Shown piece by piece: positions 28,227-39,334 of a DNA stretch of 64,000 bases (position 1 is the first letter of the stretch; every line of letters begins with the position of its first letter). The stretch covers positions 62,001 to 126,000 of the forward strand of contig JAHFBG010000008.1 in assembly GCA_023250155.1 (NCBI GenBank), read 5' to 3'. The notes beneath the pieces were generated by a model that made no database searches, had not been told where the DNA came from, and worked only from the letters and a program-made list of their open reading frames with translations. Made by a program: the position numbers and the translations under genes. Origin of the DNA: Candidatus Melainabacteria bacterium. Lineage in GTDB: Bacteria; Cyanobacteriota; Vampirovibrionia; 2-02-FULL-35-15.

Positions 28227-30026
28227 ATGAAAATATCAGGAGTTATTACACCAGAAGTCATTAAAAAAAAGCTAAATAAGATAAAGAGCAAGGATACTGA
28301 TAAGGTTAAAAAAGAATTACAGTCTGTATATGATGAGCTAAGAAAAAATATTTTACGAATAACAGAAAAAGATAAAAATGCTTTTGGAGATTTGTTTAAA
28401 AGGTTTGGATCTAAAGAGTTTGCAAAAAATTTAGATCTGCAGTACTGGGGTAGTCTTGTAGAAAAAGCACAAGATCTAGAATTGATTAAAAAATATTTTC
28501 CACTTATAGGTGAACCTGATAGGGTAAAGTCATCTTTCATATCTGCAGCACAGGATTTAGCTAGGTTTGATTGTCTTTTTCAAAACAAGCTTGAAAAAGG
28601 AGTATATAAGCCTGTACTAAATGAAGAAGAAATTAAACAAATAGCAATGGATTCTGTTAGGAACTCTGTTAAAAATAAGGATTACAGAAATGCTTTTGGA
28701 AAACTTTATTATAATGGTTACAGTAGTAGCTTCCCACAAGATGAGTTAAAGCAGTTAGTTGAGACTACTATTGAACAAACTACTTCAGGTTTTAACTTAT
28801 ATTCAGATATTAAGCTAAACTTTGTTCTTGACTTAATAGGTTTTCCAAGTAGTGATGATGGGTCTGCAGGTGAGGTAGATTTAGCTTATTATATTTTTAA
28901 CAATGCTGAGTATCAAAAATTTATATCTAATGATCTTGCAGAAAAAATTGTAACTCTTAAGGTATTTAACAAAATATGTTTAGGAGACTTTGATACAGCA
29001 AGTAAGATAAAAGAAAAACATTCTACTATGTATAATGCTAGTTTTCTTAGACCGTTAATATTTATACTTACGGAGTTTATTAAAGAGCCAGATAGTTCAA
29101 CTCCTGCTGTAGAGTTTGATCTATACAATGACAAATATTTAACTCGTGCATTAAGATCTGATTTTAAAGATGTATTTAGAAACCAGATTACCCCAGAAAA
29201 AATCAATCAACTTGCTCCATTGGTTGCCAATGCAGAAAGTAAACCACGTACTATTGGTGAGTTACATAAAGCATTTAATGAAGTAGAAAAGACTTTTTAT
29301 ATTTTGCTTGGCTTAGAAAACATAAAAGAACTTTTAAGTGATAAAGAATATATTAAAGTAGTTGGAGAAGAGAAAATTCAAGCAGTATTTAAGGAAAGAA
29401 TTAATGATGCACTTGAATCTGGTAAAGCTCATGCTGTTTACAATTTGATGTTTGGTGTGGCTCTTAAGAAAGATGTACGAATAGAAGGAGTTAATGAATT
29501 ACAAAAGTTTTTGCCAATAGAAAAAAGTGAATTACTCGAAAAAATGATTGATGTTATAGATTATGATGCTAAATATTTATTGTCTAAAGAGTATGATTTT
29601 CAGTTTGATAATCTACCCTTTGATACTAGTGGTATAGATAATGCTTTTGAGCTTTATGAGCAATTGAGAGATTCAGGAGCAAAACTGCCAAAGGAAGAAA
29701 AACTCAAAAAACTAATTTTTCTAAAAATAGCAATTAATCTTAAAGAAGGTTATGAGGGTAAGGGAATGAAAACTATTGTAGACATATATGAAAATCCTAC
29801 AAATAAACCATATATAAACCCACAGCAAATTAAAAAATTACTAACAAAAGTATTTAATGAATACTTTGATAAAAATTTACTCAGTAGTTATACTAACCCG
29901 GATTATTTAACTTATTTTCAAACATTAGTTAATTCAAGTTTAGGAAACTTAGTTAAAAACGATAAGAGATTAAATACTCATTTTCAATTAGCTTCTTTTA
30001 TTAAAGATGGAAAATATGATGCTTAG
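28227..30026 (+). CDS. Hypothetical helical protein
   Basis: About 600 aa ORF; track start 28218 is non-preferred and ATG at 28227 (MKISGVITPEV) is likely. Confidence 0.6.
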   Translation: MKISGVITPEVIKKKLNKIKSKDTDKVKKELQSVYDELRKNILRITEKDKNAFGDLFKRFGSKEFAKNLDLQYWGSLVEKAQDLELIKKYFPLIGEPDRVKSSFISAAQDLARFDCLFQNKLEKGVYKPVLNEEEIKQIAMDSVRNSVKNKDYRNAFGKLYYNGYSSSFPQDELKQLVETTIEQTTSGFNLYSDIKLNFVLDLIGFPSSDDGSAGEVDLAYYIFNNAEYQKFISNDLAEKIVTLKVFNKICLGDFDTASKIKEKHSTMYNASFLRPLIFILTEFIKEPDSSTPAVEFDLYNDKYLTRALRSDFKDVFRNQITPEKINQLAPLVANAESKPRTIGELHKAFNEVEKTFYILLGLENIKELLSDKEYIKVVGEEKIQAVFKERINDALESGKAHAVYNLMFGVALKKDVRIEGVNELQKFLPIEKSELLEKMIDVIDYDAKYLLSKEYDFQFDNLPFDTSGIDNAFELYEQLRDSGAKLPKEEKLKKLIFLKIAINLKEGYEGKGMKTIVDIYENPTNKPYINPQQIKKLLTKVFNEYFDKNLLSSYTNPDYLTYFQTLVNSSLGNLVKNDKRLNTHFQLASFIKDGKYDA

Positions 30027-30038
30027 TTAGAACGCTTG

Positions 30039-30326
30039 TTACAACAATGAAATCCCAAGTGCTGCCAGTGTGCCTAGACCAGCTAGTATTCTCCAAACCA
30101 TTCGAGGAAAACACATGGCTAATTCAGATGATGGTGTATTAGGACCAAGTACACGTTCGGCAGAATCATCATAAGGTTTAAAAACAGCACATTCAGCATC
30201 AGCTAGTTTTCCTGGTAAACTATCAGCATTTTCAGCAAGTGCTGTTATTGTTCTTTTTACTACTCCAGGTCCAGTTCTAGGTATGCTTTGACTAGGTGCT
30301 CCTATTGCTATTACTGCACTGCTCAT
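30039..30326 (-). CDS. Small protein with C-terminal hydrophobic tail
   Basis: 95 aa ending in MVWRILAGLGTLAALGISLL. Confidence 0.5.
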   Translation of the reverse strand: MSSAVIAIGAPSQSIPRTGPGVVKRTITALAENADSLPGKLADAECAVFKPYDDSAERVLGPNTPSSELAMCFPRMVWRILAGLGTLAALGISLL

Positions 30327-30413
30327 AAAAATACCCCCAGTTTCACTTAAGTACTTAATATGTATATCAGTATATCAGTATAGCAATACATATTATAGAT
30401 GTCAACTATGTGG

Positions 30414-30540
30414 TCTAGGTCTTTTTAATATTATTTCAATGTGTTGTCCTGCAAACTGTCCACTTCGGAGGTTATAAATTATACCTCCTCGCTTCCAAGA
30501 TTTGCTACGGACAACACATTTCCACTTTTAAAGACCTAGA
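30414..30540. repeat. Nested palindromic intergenic element, copy 1
   Basis: Outer TCTAGGTCTTT / AAAGACCTAGA (11 bp perfect); inner aatgtgttgtcc (30438-30449) / ggacaacacatt (30509-30520) (12 bp perfect); apical ggaggttataaattatacctcc. Confidence 0.85.
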
Positions 30541-30574
30541 CAGAAATATGATTTTCTTAACCTAGATTAAAAAA

Positions 30575-31552
30575 CTATTTTTTACTTAAGAGTTCTTTTA
30601 TTGCATTAGGATGTCCTGCAAAAATATGTGCTTCTATTGTAGAAGTTTTAGAATTGAAATTATTATTGTTTAGAGGTAAAATAAATCTTCCATCGATATC
30701 CCAAACAACTCCACCAGCTTTTTCTATCAAGTAAAGTCCTACCCCATCCCAAAGCTTAGATGTTTTACTTTCAAGTGCTACGGGTGTATCTTCTTTACCT
30801 GATGAAATAAGAGTAAGGCATAGACTAGAAGATTTGATTGAATAGTTTTCTTTAAAGTTCTTAGTGTTTAGTTTTATTTCTTTGTGATTAAGAGGAGGAT
30901 AATTGTCTAAAAGAACCTCTCTGTTTTTTAAATCTTCTTTAGTTAGATCTATAAAAACTTTTTTACCGTTTAGATAAACAGAGTCTTCTAATTCAGAAGC
31001 TACAATAAAGATACCCTGCTTGCCATCAATCTCATATTCAGGAGCATAAAAGACAGTAGCAATAAAATCATTTTCATACATAAGTGCAATTGCTGTTCCA
31101 AAAAAGTTTTTATCTTTTTTTATAAAATTACTACTGCCATCAATAGGATCAATGACCCATTTATAGGGAGAGTTAATGTTTTCATTAAATTTTAAGGCTG
31201 CCTGTCCTTCAAGAATTTCTTCAGCAATAAAACCAAAATCACTAAATCTGCTTGTTAGTTTTTCTAAAATAACTCTTTGTATTTCTTTTTCAGCTTTTGT
31301 TACTTTTGATCCATCTTGTTTTATTTCATATGGAATGTCACCTGCTTCTCTGTATTTTTTTGCCATCATGCCAGCTTCTAGTGCAGTATCTATCATCACT
31401 GGTACGGCACTGCGCAATTTTGATAAGATATCGTTTGATAATGGTTCTCTTATTCTTTTAATACTAAAACTAGGTTGAGCATAATTACTGCTTTGTGCAA
31501 CATTGGTGTTAACACACTGAAGAAGAGAAGTTTTAGGGATCTGTATGGGCAT
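30575..31552 (-). CDS. Inositol monophosphatase / CysQ family protein
   Basis: GFIAEEIL, WVIDPIDGSSNFIKKDKNFFGTAIAL and LWDGVGLYLIEKAGG motifs. Confidence 0.88.
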   Translation of the reverse strand: MPIQIPKTSLLQCVNTNVAQSSNYAQPSFSIKRIREPLSNDILSKLRSAVPVMIDTALEAGMMAKKYREAGDIPYEIKQDGSKVTKAEKEIQRVILEKLTSRFSDFGFIAEEILEGQAALKFNENINSPYKWVIDPIDGSSNFIKKDKNFFGTAIALMYENDFIATVFYAPEYEIDGKQGIFIVASELEDSVYLNGKKVFIDLTKEDLKNREVLLDNYPPLNHKEIKLNTKNFKENYSIKSSSLCLTLISSGKEDTPVALESKTSKLWDGVGLYLIEKAGGVVWDIDGRFILPLNNNNFNSKTSTIEAHIFAGHPNAIKELLSKK

Positions 31553-31671
31553 AAATATAGATTGTTGAATGATTTTAGCATGTCTTTTTTATTTGCTAAG
31601 ATTTACAGATTGTGGTTTGAAAAAGCCCATGTTATATTTTTCCAATCATTTGAAATAAGGAGAACTTAAAT

Positions 31672-33186
31672 ATGCGAATTGGTACTTTACAGTGGACAAC
31701 ATTAACAGCAGCATTAATAGGTGCAAGTACGATTGGTTATAGTCAAGATAGTAAAAAAGAAGATAAGAATTCAAGTACACTAGAAGTCAAGCTTCAAAAA
31801 CCAATCAATAAACAAGAAAACTTAAAACCTGTGATACCTCAAAATATAAATGTGCAGGCTCATACCCTTCCTGTAAAACTTGAAGAAATGATAGCTGACA
31901 GCGATAGAATATTTTCTGGAATTTGTACTAAGGCTACAAAGATCGATGAAATACCTGGGACAAAAATACGTACAGAACAATTTACATTTAAAGCAATAGA
32001 AGGAATAAAAGGAATTGATGGTAAAAAAGAAGTTGATTTTAAACAATTTTATCCATTAGTACAAGGCTATGAAGTTGGAAAAAAATATATTTTATTTCTT
32101 TCCCCAAATAGTAAGAGTAGTGGTTTAACTGCTCCTATTGGTTTAGAACAAGGGCGGTTTGATGTCTATAAAAAAGATGGTAAAGAAGATGAATATGTTG
32201 TCTATAAAGGCGTTGAAACTAAATATAAAGAGTTTGTAAAAACGGTAAGAAGTGTTATAAAGAATAGTGAGTTTGAAGACAGTCTAAAAACAAAAGGTGC
32301 AAAAGGGCTTATCCATGCTAGTGTTCCAGAAACTGACATGTTTGTTTTTACTGCTGGAAATATCTTTGGTGAACATTATTCTCTTATCCCTAAAAACAAT
32401 GATGTAAAAACAAAGCTACAAAATACTACACGTCACCAAGCCGTAACTATTTTTGGTACAGTTGTTGATAAGGGGACACTACAAAAACATATTCTTGTAA
32501 CGAACATAGAACCAGGTGAAAAGTGGGAGCCAAAAGTTAAATTTGGATACAAAGATCAAGGACGTATTCCAGAGCTTGCTAAACACCTTCAAGGGAAGAA
32601 AGAAATTGTAGCTAGTGTACATGCTCTTCTTCATGGTGGAGAAGTTCTTGTCGTGAATTATAAAGGGCATAATATTCCTGTTTATGTTGAAGATCCAAAA
32701 TGGACAAAGGATCTTTGGAGTAATGACAGACTAAAATTACAAATTGAACTTCAAGATCATGCAAAAGGTCCACCACATCTATATCTTCGTAGTGAAAAAA
32801 AAGAAGTTTCTCCAATTCGAGTTCTTGAGAGTATGAGTGCACTTCAAGGAAAAGAGAAAAAAGTAGAAGGAGCACTTGTCTGGTTTCCTAAAAGCCCAGG
32901 TTCAGATGTACAAGAGCTTTGGGGAATAGAAGATAAGGATCCAGTAAGTGGGATTTCAAGAGTCTATGCTTTGTTCAATTTAAGTGATGAAAATGAATTA
33001 AAGAAGATTGATTCTGTGCTTCGTGATGCCTGGAATAAAAAACAAGATGGATTTATTCGTCAGAGTTCAAGTTTTTATCATCCTGAAATAAGAATTAGTG
33101 TTGAAGGTACTATCAATCAATTCTTTAGAAATCAAAGAAATCCTGTCATTGATGTAGAAGCTAAAAATATTAAGGTTTTACCGTAA
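31672..33186 (+). CDS. Large secreted protein of unknown function
   Basis: 504 aa, N-terminal hydrophobic segment (WTTLTAALIGASTIGYSQ), VKLEEMIADSDRIFSGICTKATKIDEIPGTKIRTEQFTFKAIEGIKG domain. Confidence 0.6.
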   Translation: MRIGTLQWTTLTAALIGASTIGYSQDSKKEDKNSSTLEVKLQKPINKQENLKPVIPQNINVQAHTLPVKLEEMIADSDRIFSGICTKATKIDEIPGTKIRTEQFTFKAIEGIKGIDGKKEVDFKQFYPLVQGYEVGKKYILFLSPNSKSSGLTAPIGLEQGRFDVYKKDGKEDEYVVYKGVETKYKEFVKTVRSVIKNSEFEDSLKTKGAKGLIHASVPETDMFVFTAGNIFGEHYSLIPKNNDVKTKLQNTTRHQAVTIFGTVVDKGTLQKHILVTNIEPGEKWEPKVKFGYKDQGRIPELAKHLQGKKEIVASVHALLHGGEVLVVNYKGHNIPVYVEDPKWTKDLWSNDRLKLQIELQDHAKGPPHLYLRSEKKEVSPIRVLESMSALQGKEKKVEGALVWFPKSPGSDVQELWGIEDKDPVSGISRVYALFNLSDENELKKIDSVLRDAWNKKQDGFIRQSSSFYHPEIRISVEGTINQFFRNQRNPVIDVEAKNIKVLP

Positions 33187-33207
33187 GTTTCATGGTGCGA
33201 ATTGGTA

Positions 33208-34455
33208 TTAAAAGACGATCTTACCGTTTTTAATCACAGTTTCAACTAAGTTTATTCCAAAAAAATAAGGTAATTGATTATGGTTTTCTATATCAAGAAT
33301 TATAATATCTGCTTTTTTTCCGACTTCTAAACTACCTACTTCATGTGCTCTATCTATGGCAAATGCTGCATTAATAGTGGCTGCATTAATAGCTTCACTT
33401 GGCAGTAGTTTCATCTTTAAGCAGGCTAAAGATATCATTAGCTGCATATTATAGCTAGGACAACTTCCTGGATTAAAGTCTGATGCTATAGCTAATGCTA
33501 CTCCTTTATTAATCATGTCTTTAGCATTAGCATACTTTTCTTCCATCAAATAAAATGGTACTCCAGGCAATAAGACCCCAATAACATTATTCTTTGCTAG
33601 TGCTTCAACACCAGTATCTGAGATATGTTCTAGGTGATCAGCACTTATAGCATGCAGTTCAGAAGCCAATTCTGCACTGTGTAATAGATTGTTTTGTTCT
33701 GAGTGAAGTTTTAATTTAAAACCTAATTTTTTTGCATAAGTTAAAATCTCTCTTGTTTCATCTACACTAAAAATTCCTTTTTCACAAAATACGTCACAAA
33801 ATTCAGCATAGGGTTTTATGTTTTCTAAAGAAGTTATAACTTCTTTAATATAGTCCTCTCTTATCATATCTTTAGGTACTGTATGTGCTCCAAGATATGT
33901 TCTTATTATGTCAATGGGTTGTATTTTTTCTAACTCTAGTGCTACTTCTAAAATCTTTTTTTCATCCTCAAAAGTAAGTCCATATCCTGATTTTATTTCT
34001 ACTGTAGTGGTTCCATATTCAAGCATTCTCTTAAGTGTTTTTTTTGCTTTTTGAAAAAGCTCTTCTTTAGTGGCTTTTCTTGTTTTTTCAACAGTGCTTA
34101 GTATGCCGCCTCCTTGTTTGAGAATATCTAAATAAGATATACCTTCTTGTTTTTTTAAGAATTCATTTTCTCTTGTTCCGCTAAAAATAGCATGAGTGTG
34201 ACAGTCTACAAATCCAGGCATTACTACTTTGTCTTTTGCATTAATGGTTGTTTTTGCATTAAATAATTTAATTAGATTTTCTGTAGTGTCTACTGAAATG
34301 ATTTTGCCATTTTCAACAGCAATAGCACCATTATTTATGACTCCAAGATCTGATAGATCTTTATATATCTTAGGTCTTTGTGGGTTAGAACTTTTACAGG
34401 TTAAAAGTTCTGAAGCATTGGTTATTAAAATATCTATATTTGTTTTAGAATTCAT
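33208..34455 (-). CDS. hutI: Imidazolonepropionase
   Basis: VMPGFVDCHTHAIFSGTRENEF, EIKSGYGL, ASDFNPGSCPS motifs. Confidence 0.95.
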   Translation of the reverse strand: MNSKTNIDILITNASELLTCKSSNPQRPKIYKDLSDLGVINNGAIAVENGKIISVDTTENLIKLFNAKTTINAKDKVVMPGFVDCHTHAIFSGTRENEFLKKQEGISYLDILKQGGGILSTVEKTRKATKEELFQKAKKTLKRMLEYGTTTVEIKSGYGLTFEDEKKILEVALELEKIQPIDIIRTYLGAHTVPKDMIREDYIKEVITSLENIKPYAEFCDVFCEKGIFSVDETREILTYAKKLGFKLKLHSEQNNLLHSAELASELHAISADHLEHISDTGVEALAKNNVIGVLLPGVPFYLMEEKYANAKDMINKGVALAIASDFNPGSCPSYNMQLMISLACLKMKLLPSEAINAATINAAFAIDRAHEVGSLEVGKKADIIILDIENHNQLPYFFGINLVETVIKNGKIVF

Positions 34456-34456
34456 T

Positions 34457-36193
34457 CTATTTATCTAGTGTAGGTATTTTTACCTTTTTTTCTTTTGCTA
34501 CTTTAATAGCTTCTTCATAACCAGCATCAACATGACGCATGACACCTAAGCCTGGATCACATGTTAGTACCCTCATTAAACGTTCTTCCTTTTCTTTTGT
34601 ACCGGTAGCTACTATTACTATACCAGCATGTGTACTATTTCCTATGCCTACTCCACCACCATTGTGAATGGAAATCCAGTCTGCACCACAAGCAGTATTT
34701 CCAAGTGCATTTAAGAAAGGCCAATCACTTATAGCATCACTGCCATCTTTCATTCCTTCTGTTTCACGGTTCGGAGAAGCTACACTGCCACAGTCTAAAT
34801 GATCTCTTCCTATGACTATAGGTGCTTTAACTTCACCACTAGCTACTAAGTCATTTATAATTTTTCCAAACTTTGCTCTATCACCATAACCAAGCCAGCA
34901 TACCCTTGTAGGAAGCCCAATAAAAGGTACATTTTCTTGTGCTTTTTTTATCCATCTATGTAGTGCTTTGTCATTTGGAAAAGTTTCTAGAAGTGCTTTG
35001 TCAATTCTAAGAATATCTTCTTTATCACCTGATAGAGCAACCCATCTAAATGGTCCTTTACCCTCACAAAATAGTGGTCTAATGTAAGCAGGTACAAATC
35101 CAGGATATAAAAACTCACCATTAGTATTTCTTACTATTAGTCCTGAAAGTTCTGCTTGGGCGCGTAAATTGTTTCCATAGTCAAAACAAATAGCACCAGC
35201 TTTTTGCATATCAAGGATAGCTTGTACATGTTTTTTTATAGATGTAAGTGCTTCAGTTTTAAATTGTTCTGGATTCTTTTCTCTTAACTCTAGTTTTTCT
35301 TCTAAATTACCTTCTGGATAATAATATTTCAAATCATGTGCAGATGTTTGGTCAGTTACAACATCAGGAATAATACCTTTTTTAAATAGTTCATGTGCAA
35401 CAGTAGCAATATTTCCTACTAAACCCACTGACAAAGGCTTTTTTAACTCTTTAGCTTTCAATATCAAGTCTAAAGCTTCGTCTAAGTGATAGGCGATTTT
35501 ATCGCAATATCCTTCTTTTACTTTTTGTTTAACCCTGTCCTCAAAAACTTCTACTATTAGACCTACACCATCATTCATAGTAATAGATAGTGGCTGAGCA
35601 CCAGACATGCCTCCTAGACCAGCTGTTAACACAAACTTTCCAGCTAAACTACTATTAAAATGTTTATTTGCTAATGCTGCTAAGGTTTCATATGTACCTT
35701 GTAGTATCCCTTGTGTGCCAATATATATCCAGCTTCCAGCAGTCATTTGCCCATACATTGTGAGACCAAGTTCGTCTAATTTATCAAAGTGTTCTTGAGT
35801 GCTCCATTTTGGTACAAGATTAGAGTTAGCAATTAATATGCGTGGTGCATGTGTAAATGTTTTAATAATTCCAACTGCTTTTCCTGATTGAACAAGCAAT
35901 GTTTCATCAGGCTCTAAGCTTTTTAATGATTCTACGATTTTATTGTATTCACGCCAGTTTCTTGCTGCACGTCCAGAGCCACCATAAACAATTAACTCAT
36001 CAGGTACTAATGCAACCCTTGGATCAATATTATTCTCTAACATTCTTAATGCTGCTTCGATTTCCCAGGTCTTACATCTTAAAGTTGTACCAATTGCTGC
36101 ATGTATATCGTGCTGTGGTTTTTCCTCAAAATACAAAGGGCGTTTAGATTTTTTAGAAGTATTGTCTTTAACTACCATTGCTTTTCCTTTCAC
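34457..36193 (-). CDS. hutU: Urocanate hydratase
   Basis: [64 protein letters not shown] motifs. Start may be ATG at 36178. Confidence 0.96.
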   Translation of the reverse strand: MKGKAMVVKDNTSKKSKRPLYFEEKPQHDIHAAIGTTLRCKTWEIEAALRMLENNIDPRVALVPDELIVYGGSGRAARNWREYNKIVESLKSLEPDETLLVQSGKAVGIIKTFTHAPRILIANSNLVPKWSTQEHFDKLDELGLTMYGQMTAGSWIYIGTQGILQGTYETLAALANKHFNSSLAGKFVLTAGLGGMSGAQPLSITMNDGVGLIVEVFEDRVKQKVKEGYCDKIAYHLDEALDLILKAKELKKPLSVGLVGNIATVAHELFKKGIIPDVVTDQTSAHDLKYYYPEGNLEEKLELREKNPEQFKTEALTSIKKHVQAILDMQKAGAICFDYGNNLRAQAELSGLIVRNTNGEFLYPGFVPAYIRPLFCEGKGPFRWVALSGDKEDILRIDKALLETFPNDKALHRWIKKAQENVPFIGLPTRVCWLGYGDRAKFGKIINDLVASGEVKAPIVIGRDHLDCGSVASPNRETEGMKDGSDAISDWPFLNALGNTACGADWISIHNGGGVGIGNSTHAGIVIVATGTKEKEERLMRVLTCDPGLGVMRHVDAGYEEAIKVAKEKKVKIPTLDK

Positions 36194-37028
36194 TTAATCC
36201 TTTAAGAAACTGTAAAATCAAATCAGCTGCGAGTTTAACGGTCTTGTCTTTAATATCATATGGTGGGCTAACTTCCATTAGATTAAACAACTTCACGTTT
36301 TTATTTTTCCCTGCTATATATGCAGTTTTCAATATTTGTTTCTTAGTGAAACCTTTTATACCTGGGGCACTACATCCAGGTGCAAATCTACTTTGTACTC
36401 CATCAATATCTATATCAAATACAGTGGCATTTGTATTCTTGGCAGCAATTAAAAATGCTTTCTCTAATGCTTTCTCAATGGTTATTTTGTTTATATAATC
36501 AAGTTTTAGAACCGTGGCTTTTTTTTGCATTAGATATTCATAATGCTCTTTTAAAACTTTTGGTGAGTGAACACCAAGCTCAACAAAGTTTTTTCCGTTT
36601 AAATGTTTTTCTTCTAACAATCTTCTAAATGGGGTTCCAGATGTTATCTTTCCATCGATGACTGGTCTTACATCATAATGAGCATCAATGTTTATTTGAC
36701 CAATTTTTTTATAAGCTTGCGCTATGGCTTTAGAAGAACCAAATGATATATCGTGTCCACCACCTATTACGATAGGTATTGCATGATTTTTTATTATCTT
36801 GTTTACAGTAAGCGTTACTTTCTCATGTGTTTTTTTTGGATCTTTTTTTACTGGGGTGATATTTCCATAATCAATAATTTCTATGTCTTTAAATGATTTA
36901 TTCTTAAGTGTTTTGTTTAATTCTTCTTTTATTTTTGGAGGTCCAAATCTTGCTCCTGGTCTACCACCTACAAGCTTTACTCCATAATCAAATGGTACTC
37001 CTAAAATTCCAACAGAGATTTTGTTCAC
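36168..37028 (-). CDS. hutG: Formimidoylglutamase / arginase-family ureohydrolase
   Basis: [41 protein letters not shown]; position in the hut cluster. Confidence 0.88.
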   Translation of the reverse strand: MNKISVGILGVPFDYGVKLVGGRPGARFGPPKIKEELNKTLKNKSFKDIEIIDYGNITPVKKDPKKTHEKVTLTVNKIIKNHAIPIVIGGGHDISFGSSKAIAQAYKKIGQINIDAHYDVRPVIDGKITSGTPFRRLLEEKHLNGKNFVELGVHSPKVLKEHYEYLMQKKATVLKLDYINKITIEKALEKAFLIAAKNTNATVFDIDIDGVQSRFAPGCSAPGIKGFTKKQILKTAYIAGKNKNVKLFNLMEVSPPYDIKDKTVKLAADLILQFLKGLSERKSNGS

Positions 37029-38575
37029 TTTAATTTACCTAAACTTGTTTCAACTTTTTCTAAGACAATACCTTTGCTAATCATAGCTTTTAATAAACTT
37101 ATATCCATATGTAAAACTCTATCTTTATCAAGATGTGCTACTTTTTCTCTGACTAGTTTATGTGCGATTTCTACTCCATCACCTGGCTTTAATTCTTTTA
37201 AAAAATCAAGTGCTTGTGCAGCACACAACAATTCAATGGCTAATACATACTCAACATTTGATAAGATTTGCAGGGCCTTTCTTGCAGCAATAGTTCCCAT
37301 GCTTACATGATCTTCCTGATTTGCTGATGTAGGAATAGAATCTACAGAAGCAGGATGTGCTAAGACCTTGTTTTCAGAAACTAGTGAAGCTGCAGTGTAT
37401 TGAGTGATCATAAATCCAGAGTTTATACCCTCATCTTTTACGAGAAAGGCAGGGAGGTGTTCACTTAGCTTGCTATTTACCATTCTTTCTATTCTTCTTT
37501 CAGAGATATTAGCTATTTCACTAAGTGCAATTCCTAAATAATCCATTACTAATGCAATTGGTTGTCCATGAAAATTTCCACCGGAGATAAAATCATTAGT
37601 TTCTGGAAAAATTAGAGGATTGTCTGTTACAGAATTTATTTCTATCTCAACAACTTTTTTTACATGATCTACTGTGTCACGAGAGGCTCCATGTACTTGT
37701 GGTGTACATCTCATAGAGTATGCATCCTGAACATGTCCACAATCTCTATGTGATTCTCTTATAGCACTGTTTTTCATGACTGATCGTAAGTTTTCTGCAC
37801 TATTTAGCTGTCCTGTGTGTGGTCGTAATTCGTGAAGCCTTTTATCGAAAGGTGCATCTGAACCTTTTAGAGCATCGATTGTACATCCAGCTATGATGTC
37901 ACCTGTTTTCATTATGATTTCTGCTTCATGTACTACTAGTGCAGCAACACCAGTCATTACTTGGGTTCCATTTATTAGTGCTAAGCCTTCTTTTGCTTCA
38001 AGCTCAATGGTTTTGATACCAGCTTTTTCTATGGCTTCTTTTCCAGGAAGTAAATTTTCTTTGTAGTATGCTTGACCTTCACCAATTAGAACAAGAGCCA
38101 AATGTGCTAATGGTGCAAGATCTCCAGATGCACCAACAGAGCCTTTTTGAGGGATATATGGATGTACACCTTTATTTAACATATCTAACAATGTTTGAAC
38201 AAGTTCTACTCTTACTCCGCAGTTTCCACTAGCTAAAGTATTTATTCGAAGAAGCATTATTGCTCTTACAACATCTTCCCTAAAGGGTTCATCAACACCA
38301 GTAGAATGGCTAAGTAATAAGTTTTTTTGTAATTGTTTTATATTTTCTTTTGATATTATTTTGTTGCAAAATGCACCAAAGCCAGTGTTTACTCCATAAA
38401 CAATTTTGTTATCAAGTAGAACCTTATCTACAACTTGCTTTCCTTTTTTTATATTTTCAATAGCTTCTTTAGAAAGGGTTACTTTGTAGTTATGCCTGGC
38501 TACATTAACAACATCATTTATTGTTAATGATTTTGAATCAATTTCTATAGTGTCAATTATTTGAGTAGTAGTCAT
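37025..38575 (-). CDS. hutH: Histidine ammonia-lyase
   Basis: YGVNTGFGAF and GSVGASGDLAPLAHLAL (MIO-forming ASG). Confidence 0.97.
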   Translation of the reverse strand: MTTTQIIDTIEIDSKSLTINDVVNVARHNYKVTLSKEAIENIKKGKQVVDKVLLDNKIVYGVNTGFGAFCNKIISKENIKQLQKNLLLSHSTGVDEPFREDVVRAIMLLRINTLASGNCGVRVELVQTLLDMLNKGVHPYIPQKGSVGASGDLAPLAHLALVLIGEGQAYYKENLLPGKEAIEKAGIKTIELEAKEGLALINGTQVMTGVAALVVHEAEIIMKTGDIIAGCTIDALKGSDAPFDKRLHELRPHTGQLNSAENLRSVMKNSAIRESHRDCGHVQDAYSMRCTPQVHGASRDTVDHVKKVVEIEINSVTDNPLIFPETNDFISGGNFHGQPIALVMDYLGIALSEIANISERRIERMVNSKLSEHLPAFLVKDEGINSGFMITQYTAASLVSENKVLAHPASVDSIPTSANQEDHVSMGTIAARKALQILSNVEYVLAIELLCAAQALDFLKELKPGDGVEIAHKLVREKVAHLDKDRVLHMDISLLKAMISKGIVLEKVETSLGKLK

Positions 38576-38719
38576 TAATAAGCAATTATAATCTAATCTT
38601 AACTTCTGAAACAGTATTTTTTGTTTAATATAGGGATTTTCTAATGTTTTTAAATTAGGCTTAATGTTCTATTGGTATAGTGCCAGAGTCTTTCAGTTTA
38701 TTCATGAAAGGAGTTTTTT

Positions 38720-38917
38720 ATGTTTTTACTTGATGGCTATATAAATTTTTTTGATTGGGATAATCAGATGTTACCACCACCACAATCTTCAATTATGCGG
38801 GGTATTAACACTCAAATCTTTGAAATTGAACAACCTTTTTGGAATTTTGATCTTAATGGTAATAAGGCTAAGACTGCCGATAAAGCTTTTTTTGTATGGG
38901 ATCAATATATAAGGTAA
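38720..38917 (+). CDS. Small aromatic-rich protein
   Basis: 65 aa (MFLLDGYINFFDWDNQMLPPPQSS...) with aaaggag SD at 38707-38713. Confidence 0.5.
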   Translation: MFLLDGYINFFDWDNQMLPPPQSSIMRGINTQIFEIEQPFWNFDLNGNKAKTADKAFFVWDQYIR

Positions 38918-39040
38918 GAATAACAATTAAGCAATTATATACTTTTTACTTCTTGTATTTGAGATAGTGAAGCCATTTTAAATCTTTGGTATAATTCTTC
39001 TAACAATTAATTCTAAATATCTTTTTGGAATGAAGGAAAA

Positions 39041-39202
39041 ATGAAAATTAACTGGCATAAAGTAGGTATAATAGCAGCTCTTTCAATTCCTACCTCATTA
39101 GTAGTAGTATCTAGCTGTACACAAAAAAAAGAAGATACCTGTTGTGAGGTTAAGAAAAATAATGAGACAGATAAACAAAAAGCAAATAAAATACAAAATT
39201 AA
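39041..39202 (+). CDS. Small lipoprotein
   Basis: My translation: MKINWHKVGIIAALSIPTSLVVVSSCTQKKEDTCCEVKKNNETDKQKANKIQN (53 aa), hydrophobic stretch then VVSSC lipobox-like site; aaggaaaa upstream. Below the track's size cutoff. Confidence 0.55.
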   Translation: MKINWHKVGIIAALSIPTSLVVVSSCTQKKEDTCCEVKKNNETDKQKANKIQN

Positions 39203-39247
39203 GGTAATGATTCTAAATAAAACCTTAAAATTCTTACATACATTGTA

Positions 39248-39278
39248 TTGACTTGTGTGATTAAATGTAGTCTAATAT
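39248..39278 (+). promoter_or_regulatory. Candidate promoter for the HD-domain gene and its upstream ORF
   Basis: TTGACT followed by TCTAATAT after 17-19 nt. Confidence 0.4.
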
Positions 39279-39334
39279 TTAGTGTGTTTTACTAGAAATT
39301 TACATTTAAGGCGCTATATCTAGGATTTTAGAAA

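Noticed and set aside
30414-30540. Interpretation of the large palindromes as simple Rho-independent terminators
   Set aside because: Copies occur in divergent, convergent and co-directional gaps, are about 100-150 bp with nested tiers, and lack consistent U-tracts after the stem; a mobile or structural element fits better.
32479-32875. Overlapping minus-strand ORFs (32479-32670, 32612-32875)
   Set aside because: Antisense to the 504-aa secreted protein gene; biased composition, no initiation signals.
33208-38575. hut cluster as an unusual system
   Set aside because: hutHGUI is a normal histidine degradation pathway arrangement with a formimidoylglutamase; nothing beyond ordinary gene order is unusual.
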